Shown: positions 18,033 through 26,255 of the stretch, piece by piece
How positions within the stretch are numbered: position 1 is the stretch's first letter
Layout: each line of letters opens with the position of its first letter
Source of the DNA: Campylobacter hominis ATCC BAA-381
GTDB lineage: Bacteria; Campylobacterota; Campylobacteria; Campylobacterales; Campylobacteraceae
NCBI RefSeq assembly: GCF_000017585.1
Contig: NC_009714.1
Span: forward strand, 558,001-622,000
DNA length: 64,000 nt
Reading direction: 5' to 3'
Translations under genes and position numbers: made by a program
Notes under the pieces: model-generated
Told to the model about the DNA's origin: nothing
Database searches by the model: none
Seen by the model: only the letters and a program-made list of their open reading frames with translations

Positions 18033-18120
18033 ATGGACAGTAAAAAATTAAAAGTAAAAGATATAGATTGAGTCGTCGCGCTGTATGGTTGAATTAACTC
18101 TTTGTTTTAGGCTTAATTGT
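18033..18120 (+). pseudogene. N-terminal stump resembling an MptD-type ECF S-component
   Basis: Eleven bases after the second ABC gene, a new start (ATG 18033 behind AAGGATT) begins MDSKKLKVKDI and then meets TGA. Reading on after a one-codon disruption gives VVALYG, stop, INSLF, stop. Integral-membrane S-components of the MptD family start with a similar KKLKVKDIVVVALYGLIN pattern and often follow such ABC pairs in Firmicutes. I infer a truncated and decayed third cistron. The match is from memory and is moderate. Confidence 0.4.
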
Positions 18121-18180
18121 TGAAAAATTCATAGTTTTGAATTTGTATTTTTCACAAGAACTATCAACTTTTGATGATTT

Positions 18181-18300
18181 GGCTTTAAGACAGTTGATAA
18201 AATAGGTAAAATTATTGATATCACAAGAACAGCTATAGACAAAGAAAAATATTTGGAAGAGTATAAGGAGCTAAATATTTTATTTGAATGGGAAAAGTAA
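18181..18300 (+). pseudogene. C-terminal stump of an unidentified protein
   Basis: A plus-strand frame with protein-like content, FKTVDKIGKIIDITRTAIDK up to NILFEWEK, ends at TAA 18298-18300. Upstream in frame are two consecutive stops (TGATGA), so only about 39 codons survive. It is not recognised. With the stump before it, it shows that the space between the two island modules is genetic debris. Confidence 0.35.
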
Positions 18301-18438
18301 TAAATATAGAAGAGGTGGTTAAGCAATCCCATCTCTTTTTCATAATAATTTTCATAGTTTTTTCTACTGAACAAAATCAGTTGTAGTTCTCAATCCTCTA
18401 TAACCATTGAAATTTACAAGGTTTTTATTTTTTTGCAA

Positions 18439-18453
18439 CTATTCCCATTCGAT
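18439..18453 (-). repeat. guaA-end-like core inside the island
   Basis: Read on the minus strand these 15 bases are ATCGAATGGGAATAG. The last 15 bases of the intact guaA are ATCGAGTGGGAGTAG and those of the guaA fragment are ATTAAATGGGAATAA. The middle copy differs from the intact end at two positions. It may be an attachment core between two tandem elements, or chance, because it is also the end of a small decayed frame. Confidence 0.35.
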
Positions 18454-18632
18454 ATGTCCATTGATATCGTTTTGTATAAATGGCATAAAATCAGGGATTT
18501 TATTATCAAATTTAGCCTTATTATCCGTTTTATTTCTGTTTCTCCGATTTTTTGCAAGCATATTGCAAGCACAAACATATTAAAAGTAAAGAAGTTGTAT
18601 CCTAGTATAAAGCTATTCAACTCTTTTATCAT
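18439..18632 (-). pseudogene. small frameshifted gene downstream of the ATPase
   Basis: An ATG at 18632 overlaps the ATPase stop by 20 bases. The first frame reads MIKELNSFILGYNFF and continues to about residue 27; the sequence then makes more sense in the neighbouring frame, LAKNRRNRNKTDNKAKFDNK up to NDINGHIEWE and a TAG at 18439-18441. Joined, this is a protein of about 65 residues. It would be the last gene of the restriction operon. I do not recognise it, and the join is inference. Confidence 0.35.
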
Positions 18633-20154
18633 TAGTTGAAATAAAGTTTCTCATCATTTCTATCGAATCCTTTAACTCTGAAAGATTAAATCTTCTGTTA
18701 TTTTCATTTTCTGGATGATGTATTTGATGCCTTATATATTCTGTTAAAGTCAGTTTTTGGGTAGCTATCGACCCATCTTTTTTCAACTTTTTATAATCAA
18801 TCTCCTGTTTACCAGATTTATAGTCGTTAAGCCAACCCTGCAACTCAATAAATCCATATAATTCATTGTGATACTCTTCTGTTATCTCTCCAAAAGCCAT
18901 GTAATTTACTTCGTTTAGCGATGGATAATGTAATTGTCCAGGAGCAACATTTTTGACTTCTTTTTTTTGTTCTCCATCTTTAAGCAATCTTAAATTTGAA
19001 AAATCCAGTCTTTTTACAATATTAGGACTATGTGTAGTTAACAATATCTGAGTTTTTGGCAATTTCGCTAATTTTTTCAAAGATTCAATTAACTTATACT
19101 GATTATTTGTATGTTGAGAGGTTTCTGGTTCTTCTATCGCATATATAACATTTGCATTTTCGCTATTCTCTGCTCTTCTTTCAGCCTCTGCTCTAAAAAA
19201 GTTCAACAATATCAAACGTCTTACTCCACTTCCTCTTTTATTTATAGGAATATTCTCATCTCCAGATATTGAAACATTTTTGAAAACATCTTGCCACTTT
19301 AGGTTCTTTGCTGCAGGAATAACTGGATTTAAAGTATTTGCAATTTCCGAATCCATTTCTCTTATTTTTTCTAAGGTTCTATTAGATACTTCTTCTATTT
19401 TTTTTCTAACTACTTCTGCTATTTCAGCAAGACTATTTTGTAAACTTTCTTCACTAATAATTTGTTTTACTGCTTCCTTTAATGGATCCTGTATTTCATT
19501 ATCTGAGTCACTATTTTTTCTATCTGATTGGAAAAGTGAATATACTGGTAAATATAAAGATATTTTATCCCAAATTTTTTTTGCATCTTCTTTTGTGACA
19601 TCAAGTTCAATTTCATCCAATTGCAGATCATTTGAATACTTTGCCCATATTTCTTTTCTCATTATTGAGTTAACACTTAAGTCACTATAGTCTATATTTT
19701 CTTCTTTAATTATTTTTTTTAATTCTGAGTTCTTCTTTAATAATAAATCTTTACAACTTTTATTTATTGGATGGTTCGCTTTTATATATACTTTTGCTGC
19801 TCCACCATTTTGAAACTTTTTTACTATCTCTAATTCTTTGTTTTTATTCAAAAGATATTCATCTGCAAGTGATGTTTCAACAGATGAATCTATTACCACC
19901 TTGTCTGGTAGATCGCAAAAGCATATGCTTATTACTGTTTCATATTCTCCATTTTTTGATTTAGCTATATTTACATCTGTTTTATCAATTTTTACAACGC
20001 CTTTGCCATCATTGAAAAAGATATCCAATGCCTCTAAAATTGTTGATTTACCAACATCATTTTTCCCTACTATAACAGTTAAATCATCAAAATTCACTAT
20101 TATTTCGTCTGAGTAACCTCTAAAGTTTTTAACTTTCATCGATTTTATTTTCAT
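18613..20154 (-). CDS. OLD-like AAA/ABC-type ATPase with HEPN-like C-terminal motif
   Basis: 513 residues from the ATG at 20154, which has AGAAGGAT upstream. The N-terminus (MKIKSMKVKNFRGYSDE) and Walker A GKNDVGKST are typical of OLD/RecF-like ATPases. A helical arm lies near 130-290, then a signature-like RGSGVRRL, Walker B VIYAIEEPETSQH and switch LLTTHSPNIV near residues 310-390. Where OLD nucleases have a Toprim domain, this protein has a shorter helical end with YHNELYGFIE and EYIRHQIHHPENENN; RHQIHH fits the R-x4-H motif of HEPN ribonucleases. It follows the restriction genes in the same direction. A defence role is inferred. Confidence 0.75.
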   Translation of the reverse strand: MKIKSMKVKNFRGYSDEIIVNFDDLTVIVGKNDVGKSTILEALDIFFNDGKGVVKIDKTDVNIAKSKNGEYETVISICFCDLPDKVVIDSSVETSLADEYLLNKNKELEIVKKFQNGGAAKVYIKANHPINKSCKDLLLKKNSELKKIIKEENIDYSDLSVNSIMRKEIWAKYSNDLQLDEIELDVTKEDAKKIWDKISLYLPVYSLFQSDRKNSDSDNEIQDPLKEAVKQIISEESLQNSLAEIAEVVRKKIEEVSNRTLEKIREMDSEIANTLNPVIPAAKNLKWQDVFKNVSISGDENIPINKRGSGVRRLILLNFFRAEAERRAENSENANVIYAIEEPETSQHTNNQYKLIESLKKLAKLPKTQILLTTHSPNIVKRLDFSNLRLLKDGEQKKEVKNVAPGQLHYPSLNEVNYMAFGEITEEYHNELYGFIELQGWLNDYKSGKQEIDYKKLKKDGSIATQKLTLTEYIRHQIHHPENENNRRFNLSELKDSIEMMRNFISTNDKRVE

Positions 20155-20180
20155 ATTATATCCTTCTCTAAACAATTGAA

Positions 20181-22052
20181 TTAAACTCTATATTCTTCTG
20201 TAACTTCTCTTACCAACCCATCATGCCATTCTTGTATATCCATTTCTAATGGCATTTTGTAATACTTATCAAAAACTTCATACAGATATTTATACTTAAC
20301 CCTATTTTCTATTATTTGCTTAAGTACACTTGTATTCATTGAAATAATCTTCATTCCTGTAATGGTCTCTTCATCTCTTGTATAGGGAATTATTTTTCTA
20401 TATCTGAAATCAGAAACGACATTCTTATCCAGATAAGTACTTACAAACAAACTGTAATCAAATGGATTATTAAATCTGATTCTATAATCTCCTAAATGTC
20501 TTGAAACAGGCTCCATTTCCATTCTTCTTTGATTATTTTCATCTGCAATAGTTGCTTCAAGCAATAATGAATGTTTAGGATAAGAAGTGCATGCTTCATA
20601 TTCATATATAATATCTGCATAACCTCCGGCTGCATGTGTCTTAGGCAATAAATTTGCTTCTAATGATAATTTCATGAAATCTAAATATTTCCCTGTCTTT
20701 CGCTTACCTTGTACCATATAATTCCCAAAATATATTCAAAAATAGTATGTATTGCAGCCTCATCTGTAACAAGTTCTTCAATCCTTTTATCATCACGTTT
20801 CTCAAAACAATTTAGTAACTCTATAAGCACAGAATCATTAAATTTCTTATCAATTAAAGTGTTAAATCTTCTGTATCTTTCATCATTTACATAAGTTGCA
20901 GCTTGTTTGGGACTCTTAATTGTAATTCCTAAATCTTTACTTAAAGCTGCATATACTTTGCTAATATCTAACTTGAATGCTTCTGATATAGTTTCAAGTG
21001 GGGCATCAGCTCTGAGATTATTATCTCTACTAAAAGTTTCTGTATACAGAATATCAATAATTTTTTTAAAATAATACTTTGGAAGCATATCCAACTTAAT
21101 CATACGATCTTCAAAAATTAGAGCATCTGTAATATTAAAATATCTTCTATTTAAATCAAAATAATCAGATAAAGTCGCCATTGCTTTAAAAACATGTAAA
21201 TATTTGAAAAACACTTCTTTTAGTTCTGTTTCATTTTTACAGTTTATAAATGGGCATTGTTTGTGAATTGAAGACTTCCCATTTTTTCTTACAATGCCAA
21301 TATTGGTTGTTTTAAATAGTAAACTTCTCCACAATGTTCCAGGTTTTTGATTTATATTCTTTGCAGAATTTAATAGTGATTCATAAATGTTTTCACCATC
21401 AAGTATAGTACGGCTTGTCATAGCTTCTGCTTTTACGATTCATTCCCACTAAACATATTAGATTTTCATCAACATCAGAGGCTATAAATTCTTCCCTAGC
21501 AAGTTTATAGTTTTCCATTTGCATAAGCCTCTTATGAATTATTTCTTCCGGCAAAATTTTACCTTCTCGATATAATTTAATATCAGATATGATTTGTTTT
21601 GCACTTTCGTCATCTCTAATTAGCGGAACAAAATAAGTAAACTCGTCATAACTTAAAAACTCAAGTTGCGTCAGGCACTTTACAACCGCAATAAACGGTC
21701 TAACGATACTACCACTTACATCTATACTTGTTTTAAGAAGCTGTTTTAGATAGATAAAGCTATCTCTATTAATATTAAACACATTATTGGTTTCAAAATC
21801 CCCACTACTTGTTATTTTAAGGAGTTCTCTTCCTGCATCCGTAATCAATCTATCTTCTGTAATTAAACCAATATCAACCAATCCTGATGTTTTTTCTCTG
21901 GCATCTTTGCCTTTTCTTTTTGCTTCTCCTGTTAGGAAAGCTCTATCTTTCATAAAATCATAATATTTTTCTTGCAATTCATTGTTCCAATTCCAGTTAG
22001 ATTTCTTTATGATTTCATTATAAAACTCATATATATTAAAATCTATTGACAT
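20181..22052 (-). pseudogene. AlwI-type type II restriction endonuclease, broken by two frameshifts
   Basis: Three consecutive minus-strand frames (22052-21399, 21421-20681, 20717-20181) together read as one protein of about 610 residues of the AlwI restriction family. The first join lies at a run of four A (minus strand) near 21431-21434, where the frame shifts from GMNRK into AEAMTSRTILDGEN. The second lies near 20700-20717. The third piece carries the nuclease core: HAAGGYADIIYEYEA, LLLEATIADENNQRRMEMEP and SRHLGDY, like the D...ExT active site of AlwI relatives. Unless these are sequence errors the nuclease is dead. The adjacent D12 methyltransferase is the expected partner for this class (AlwI itself recognises GGATC). 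Confidence 0.75.
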
Positions 22053-22139
22053 CAAACCTCTTAATAAAAAATATATATTTTTTTATTACAAGATTAAATA
22101 TAATTACAATAAAAGTATATTTTTAATTGTATAATAATT

Positions 22140-22340
22140 TTATAAATCTTGATCAACTATGATGTCTAATTGATTTTCTATATATTCTGGATTTACACCT
22201 TCAATAAACTCACTCAATTCATAAATAATAGAACAGAATTCACAATATACATGATATCCTTTTTTAGTAAATTCACCATTTTGTTTAAAAACTTTGAATT
22301 CTTTTCTATAAAATCTTTTCAATAAAGTCTCTAAATCCAT
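22140..22340 (-). CDS. 66-residue protein of unknown function in the restriction operon
   Basis: A small frame lies between the HARE-HTH gene and the AlwI-type gene, 12 bases after the former. The peptide starts MDLETLLKRFYRKEFKVF, has a YCEFC pair of cysteines in the middle and an acidic C-terminus (IENQLDIIVDQDL). It looks like a real small acidic protein rather than a shadow, but I do not recognise it. A short controller or nuclease partner would suit the position. Confidence 0.5.
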   Translation of the reverse strand: MDLETLLKRFYRKEFKVFKQNGEFTKKGYHVYCEFCSIIYELSEFIEGVNPEYIENQLDIIVDQDL

Positions 22341-22352
22341 AATATAATCTAC

Positions 22353-23081
22353 CTATATAATGATTTTATTTTCCTGTATTTTTGTCATATTTAAATATTG
22401 ATTTGATATGGAATCATAATCAACAAAGGAAACTATATTTTTTATTTGATCATAGATAGATTGACTAATTTTATCTTCAAATTCTGCTTTTCTTCTACTA
22501 TCTGCAACAATAAAAAATTTTGAACGAAAATCTTGTAATTCATAAAATTTATTCAAAGAATTGATAATATTTGTTGAATGCTCAACTTCATAAAAACAAC
22601 TTGGCAAACCTCTTTCATTAAACCATATTATATCAACTGTACTAGCTCTTCTAATTATATTATCATAAGTAAACTTTGGTATATCAGTGATTGATACTAT
22701 ATCTGATAATTTTTTCTCCATGAAAAATTTATTCTTATCTTGTGATGGTATATATGTCTTCAAATTCTTCATATTGCCAATTTCAACAATCAACCCCTGG
22801 TAATATGAATGTTCAAAGGCAGCTTTAGTGTTTTTATCATCTTTTTTTATCTTGAATTTTTCAAGAACTTTATCTTTATATTCTGTCAAAGCCCATAATC
22901 CTGATTGAATTTTAAAAAATTCTTCTCTTCTTTGAAGATAACATCTTATACTAGCAAATGGTGTTTTTGTCTTCCAGTTAGATGTATCTACATTCTGATT
23001 CAAATAAGCTAAAGTGGCATATCCATTATTATTTTTCATGGTTTCTATTATATCATCTACTTGGGTATGTACTTTCTTCAT
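22353..23081 (-). CDS. HARE-HTH protein with restriction-endonuclease-like C-terminus (island copy)
   Basis: 242 residues. The N-terminal 75 form a winged helix like HARE-HTH (HB1/ASXL/restriction HTH): a start with DIIETMKNNNGYATLAYLNQ, then KTKTPFASIRCYLQ and FFKIQSGLWAL. The C-terminal part has [23 protein letters not shown], then STVDIIWFNERGLPSCFYEVEHS and a helix NKFYELQDF followed by KFFIVA. The D...ExE spacing suggests a PD-(D/E)xK-type nuclease fold without the usual lysine. It overlaps the methyltransferase gene by 4 bases and has a strong GGAGGAG site. A homologue of equal length is at 58086-58814. DNA cleavage or recognition is inferred. Confidence 0.75.
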   Translation of the reverse strand: MKKVHTQVDDIIETMKNNNGYATLAYLNQNVDTSNWKTKTPFASIRCYLQRREEFFKIQSGLWALTEYKDKVLEKFKIKKDDKNTKAAFEHSYYQGLIVEIGNMKNLKTYIPSQDKNKFFMEKKLSDIVSITDIPKFTYDNIIRRASTVDIIWFNERGLPSCFYEVEHSTNIINSLNKFYELQDFRSKFFIVADSRRKAEFEDKISQSIYDQIKNIVSFVDYDSISNQYLNMTKIQENKIII

Positions 23082-24175
23082 CTATTCTTCTCCTCCAATA
23101 ATGTCACATAATATTTCTTCATAATAACTAAACACAAAATCAATATATACTGTATATCATCCTTTTCAATAAGTTCCTCAAATGCTTTTGTAGCTGTAAT
23201 CATGCAGTAATCACTTTTAAGTGAAGTCCTATCCATCTTCATTGCAACCCCATAAACTTCAGGTTTTTCCCATCTTGCCACATTTTCAAGTAAATGATAT
23301 GCATCACAATACTGCCTTGAATTATATGGAGGATCCAAGTACAACAAATCACCTCTAATACTTTTAATAAGTTTATTTGCATCTAAGTTATAACAAATAT
23401 TATTAGAATTTACCGTTTCTTCAGGTAATAAAACATTCAATACTAATTTTTTCTCAAAATCAACATTTTTTCTATATGCATCGTAGTGTCCAACTGTGTT
23501 TGCAATCTTATCCATTGCATATAGAAGCGATGTAATCAATATTGCATATTCCTTAAAATTTATTTCTTTATTTTTATACTTTGCTTCTATATCTTCTCTT
23601 ATATATCCTATCTTGCTACAATCATCAGCAGAAAAGAATGTATCTGCAAAATTTTCTCGCATATAATTATTTTCTTTTGTTTTAACTTGATTATAGTCGT
23701 ATATAAGCTCAATTATCTTTTTGCTTGAATATTTTTCATATCCAAACCAGGCATAATTGGAAATATAATTACTATACAGTAAATCATTTGTGATAAGCAT
23801 TTTGTCCTTAAAAGTATTTGCAACTGCACCAGTTCCACTGAATATATCAACAACAATATTTACATCTTTACAATTTTCATCAACTGTTTTTCTTATAAAA
23901 TCAGAAAGAGAATATTTATTTCCTAAATATCGTCTATTGTTTATGAATGACTGCTTTAATCCTAATTTAGATATTAAAAAATCTGTGTCATCATTATCTT
24001 GTATACCATCTATATGCAAAAATCTTCTTATAATTTTAACTGTATTTTCATCCCACAAATATTTTCCTGTATCACTTCTAGGAATAAAAATATTTTCTTT
24101 GGCTATTAATTTATACAAATATGACTCAGAAATATCTAATTCCCTTATTATATCAGCAACATTGAGATTCTCCAT
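23078..24175 (-). CDS. D12 class N6-adenine DNA methyltransferase, C-terminally frameshifted
   Basis: 365 residues. Residues 1-55 form a MerR-like helix-turn-helix (NVADIIRELDISESYLYKLI). The MethyltransfD12 domain follows with NRRYLGNKYSLSDFI, SAM motif VVDIFSGTGAVANTF near residue 110 and catalytic LYLDPPYNSRQY near residue 278. At about 23140 the frame changes: a neighbouring frame reads FSYYEEILCDIIGGEE and stops just before the next gene, as if the common FSYNN...-type ending had been shifted and shortened. The roughly 60-80 residues usual after this motif are missing. It is the first gene of the restriction operon, with AGGAG before the ATG. Confidence 0.85.
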   Translation of the reverse strand: MENLNVADIIRELDISESYLYKLIAKENIFIPRSDTGKYLWDENTVKIIRRFLHIDGIQDNDDTDFLISKLGLKQSFINNRRYLGNKYSLSDFIRKTVDENCKDVNIVVDIFSGTGAVANTFKDKMLITNDLLYSNYISNYAWFGYEKYSSKKIIELIYDYNQVKTKENNYMRENFADTFFSADDCSKIGYIREDIEAKYKNKEINFKEYAILITSLLYAMDKIANTVGHYDAYRKNVDFEKKLVLNVLLPEETVNSNNICYNLDANKLIKSIRGDLLYLDPPYNSRQYCDAYHLLENVARWEKPEVYGVAMKMDRTSLKSDYCMITATKAFEELIEKDDIQYILILCLVIMKKYYVTLLEEKNR

Positions 24176-24337
24176 CTTTATTTCTCCTTGCCATATTTCA
24201 ATCTATTTAGTAGACAATATAACATATTTTATCATTTCAGTTTTTCAGCAAAAAATCAGAAGCTAAATGCATCAAAAATATTGTGCATAACACTCTTCGC
24301 ATATCACCATGACTCCTTATCGCTATTCTACATATAA

Positions 24338-24454
24338 CTACAAATTATTTTTCCCAACATTTTTAAGTGCTTGAACATAACTAAATTCTCCTAATTCAGT
24401 ATTGCCAATTTGATATTTATCGCCTATTTTTCGAATGATTTCATATCTATTCAT
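24338..24454 (-). CDS. 38-residue peptide at the right end of the island
   Basis: The frame starts MNRYEIIRKIGDKYQIGN and ends NVGKNNL with a TAG at 24338-24340. It has an N-terminal charged helix and no membrane segment. A GAGAGG sequence lies upstream of the ATG, a plausible ribosome binding site. The peptide is not recognised; it may be a remnant of an element-end gene. Confidence 0.35.
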   Translation of the reverse strand: MNRYEIIRKIGDKYQIGNTELGEFSYVQALKNVGKNNL

Positions 24455-24609
24455 TTCATTGCCTCTCATACTCTATGATATTTTAACTCTATACTTAAAA
24501 TTTAAGAGCCTTAAAATTATAGTTTTGTGTATTTTTATAATTTTAAAATTTATTACGATATTTTAACATATCTTTAAAATAGATTGATCAAATTTAGATT
24601 TTATTAAAG

Positions 24610-24640
24610 AAAAAAGACCGCCGATGAAATTTAGCGGTCT
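24610..24640 (-). terminator. rho-independent terminator of guaA
   Basis: AGACCGC (24615-24621) and GCGGTCT (24634-24640) form a 7-bp stem; on the minus strand it is followed by TTTTTTC. It lies 23 bases after the guaA stop, at the island side. Confidence 0.8.
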
Positions 24641-24662
24641 AAATTTGACTAATAAGCTTTAA

Positions 24663-26198
24663 CTACTCCCACTCGATCGTTGCAGGTGGCTTGCTTGAGA
24701 TATCATAAACTACGCGGTTGATTCCATCGACTTCATTTATGATACGACGGCTTATATTTTCAAGCAGATCATATGGCAGTCTTGAAAAACTTGCCGTCAT
24801 TCCATCGCTTGCATCGACTACGCGAATGCAAACCGCATTTTCATAAGTTCTATTATCGCCCATAACTCCAACTGAGTTTACATTTAAAAGCACACAAAAT
24901 GCCTGCCATGTTTTGTTATACCAACCGCTTGATTTCAGTTCATCGCGCAAAATCACATCCGCTTTTCGTAAAACGCAAAGTTTTTCAGGTGTGATTTCAC
25001 CTAAAATTCTAATTGCAAGACCTGGGCCTGGAAACGGATGACGATAGACCAAATCAGGACTAAGTCCAAGCTCTGTTCCAAGTTTTCTGACTTCATCTTT
25101 AAAAATTTCTTTTAGCGGTTCGATTAGTTTAAATTTCATATCTTTTGGAAGTCCGCCGACATTGTGATGAGATTTTATCGTTTTTGAGCTGCCTACAACG
25201 CTGCTTTCTATGATATCCGTATAAAGTGTGCCTTGTGCCAGATATTTTACATTTTGATGTTTTTTTGCTTCGCGCTCGAAAACTTCAATAAAAGTTTTTC
25301 CTATGATTTTGCGCTTTTCTTCAGGGTCTGTTATGCCTTTTAAACGTCCTAAAAACAGCTCGCTTGCGTCTATGCTGATAAGTTCAACGCCAAGTTTAAG
25401 TTTAAAAGTCTGCTCGACCTGTTTTGCTTCGTCAGTTCTTAAAAGTCCGTTATCAACAAAAACCACGATTAAATTTTCTTTTATGCAATGCGCCAAAAGT
25501 GCTGCAACGACAGAACTGTCCACGCCACCGCTTACAGCGCAAAGCACTCTATCTTTTCCGACTTGTTTTTTTATCTCTTCGCATTTGATTTTGGCAAAAT
25601 TGCCCATATTCCAAGTGCTTTCGCAGTCGCAAATATATTTGGCGAAATTTTTTAGAATTTTATCGCCACATTCGCTGTGAGCGACTTCAGGATGAAACTG
25701 TAAAGCGTAAATTTTTCTTTTTTCATCGCAAAATGCGCAAAACGGCGAATTTTCACTAACCGCTATCGTTTTAAAACCATCAGGCAAATTTTCAACCTTG
25801 TCGCTATGGCTCATCCAAACGATTTGTCCGTCTTTTGTATCTTTGAGCAGTGCATTTTCGCTTACGAATTTTAAATTTGATTTTCCATACTCTTTTTTAT
25901 TTGTAGGTGTTACACTTGCGCCAAAATGATAAGCGATAAGTTGCATTCCATAACAAATACCAAGAATCGGCAAATTCAAATTAAAAATTTCATCATTCGG
26001 AAAGTAAGCGTCTTTTGCATAAACACTGGCAGGTCCGCCGCTTAAAATCAGACCTTTCGGATTTTTTTCTTTGATTTGTGAAATTTTAGCATTAAACGGC
26101 AAAATTTCGGTATAAACGCCTTGTTCGCGAAGTCTGCGCGCGATCAACTGAGTGTATTGAGAACCAAAATCTAAAACAATAATGTCAGAATTTTTCAT
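24663..26198 (-). CDS. guaA: GMP synthase (glutamine-hydrolysing)
   Basis: 511 residues, full length. It converts XMP to GMP with glutamine nitrogen. The glutaminase domain (about 1-195) has Cys in GICYGMQL and the LQFHPEV histidine and glutamate. The PP-loop SGGVDSS lies near residue 225 and the C-terminal dimerisation part runs to PPATIEWE. A second partial copy at 12780-13268 shows that an island has landed at the 3' end of this gene, yet the frame is intact, as expected when an element restores its target gene. The end of this gene (24680-24900) is almost identical to the partial copy. Confidence 0.97.
   Translation of the reverse strand: MKNSDIIVLDFGSQYTQLIARRLREQGVYTEILPFNAKISQIKEKNPKGLILSGGPASVYAKDAYFPNDEIFNLNLPILGICYGMQLIAYHFGASVTPTNKKEYGKSNLKFVSENALLKDTKDGQIVWMSHSDKVENLPDGFKTIAVSENSPFCAFCDEKRKIYALQFHPEVAHSECGDKILKNFAKYICDCESTWNMGNFAKIKCEEIKKQVGKDRVLCAVSGGVDSSVVAALLAHCIKENLIVVFVDNGLLRTDEAKQVEQTFKLKLGVELISIDASELFLGRLKGITDPEEKRKIIGKTFIEVFEREAKKHQNVKYLAQGTLYTDIIESSVVGSSKTIKSHHNVGGLPKDMKFKLIEPLKEIFKDEVRKLGTELGLSPDLVYRHPFPGPGLAIRILGEITPEKLCVLRKADVILRDELKSSGWYNKTWQAFCVLLNVNSVGVMGDNRTYENAVCIRVVDASDGMTASFSRLPYDLLENISRRIINEVDGINRVVYDISSKPPATIEWE
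24680..24900 (-). repeat. guaA: near-identical direct repeat, guaA 3' end copy 2
   Basis: This stretch matches 12797-13016 with four mismatches. It includes the codons for the C-terminal part of the protein, which is identical at residue level between the copies over this stretch. Past 24900, toward the 5' end, the match falls off sharply. Confidence 0.85.
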
Positions 26199-26255
26199 AA
26201 ATTTTCCTAAAAATAAATTTCGAAAAAGTATAGCAAATTTAATATAAAATTCGCT

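Noticed and set aside
18381-18420. single sequence resembling a CRISPR repeat (GTTGTAGTTCTCAATC... ending in ATTGAAATTTACAAGG)
   Set aside because: Only one copy, no spacers and no cas genes in the window.
18433-18639. 68-codon plus-strand open frame
   Set aside because: It lies opposite the end of the ATPase and the small downstream frame and has no protein-like features.
20681-21421. programmed ribosomal frameshifting in the AlwI-type gene
   Set aside because: Two separate shifts and no clear slippery heptamer with a downstream structure; decay or sequence error is more likely.
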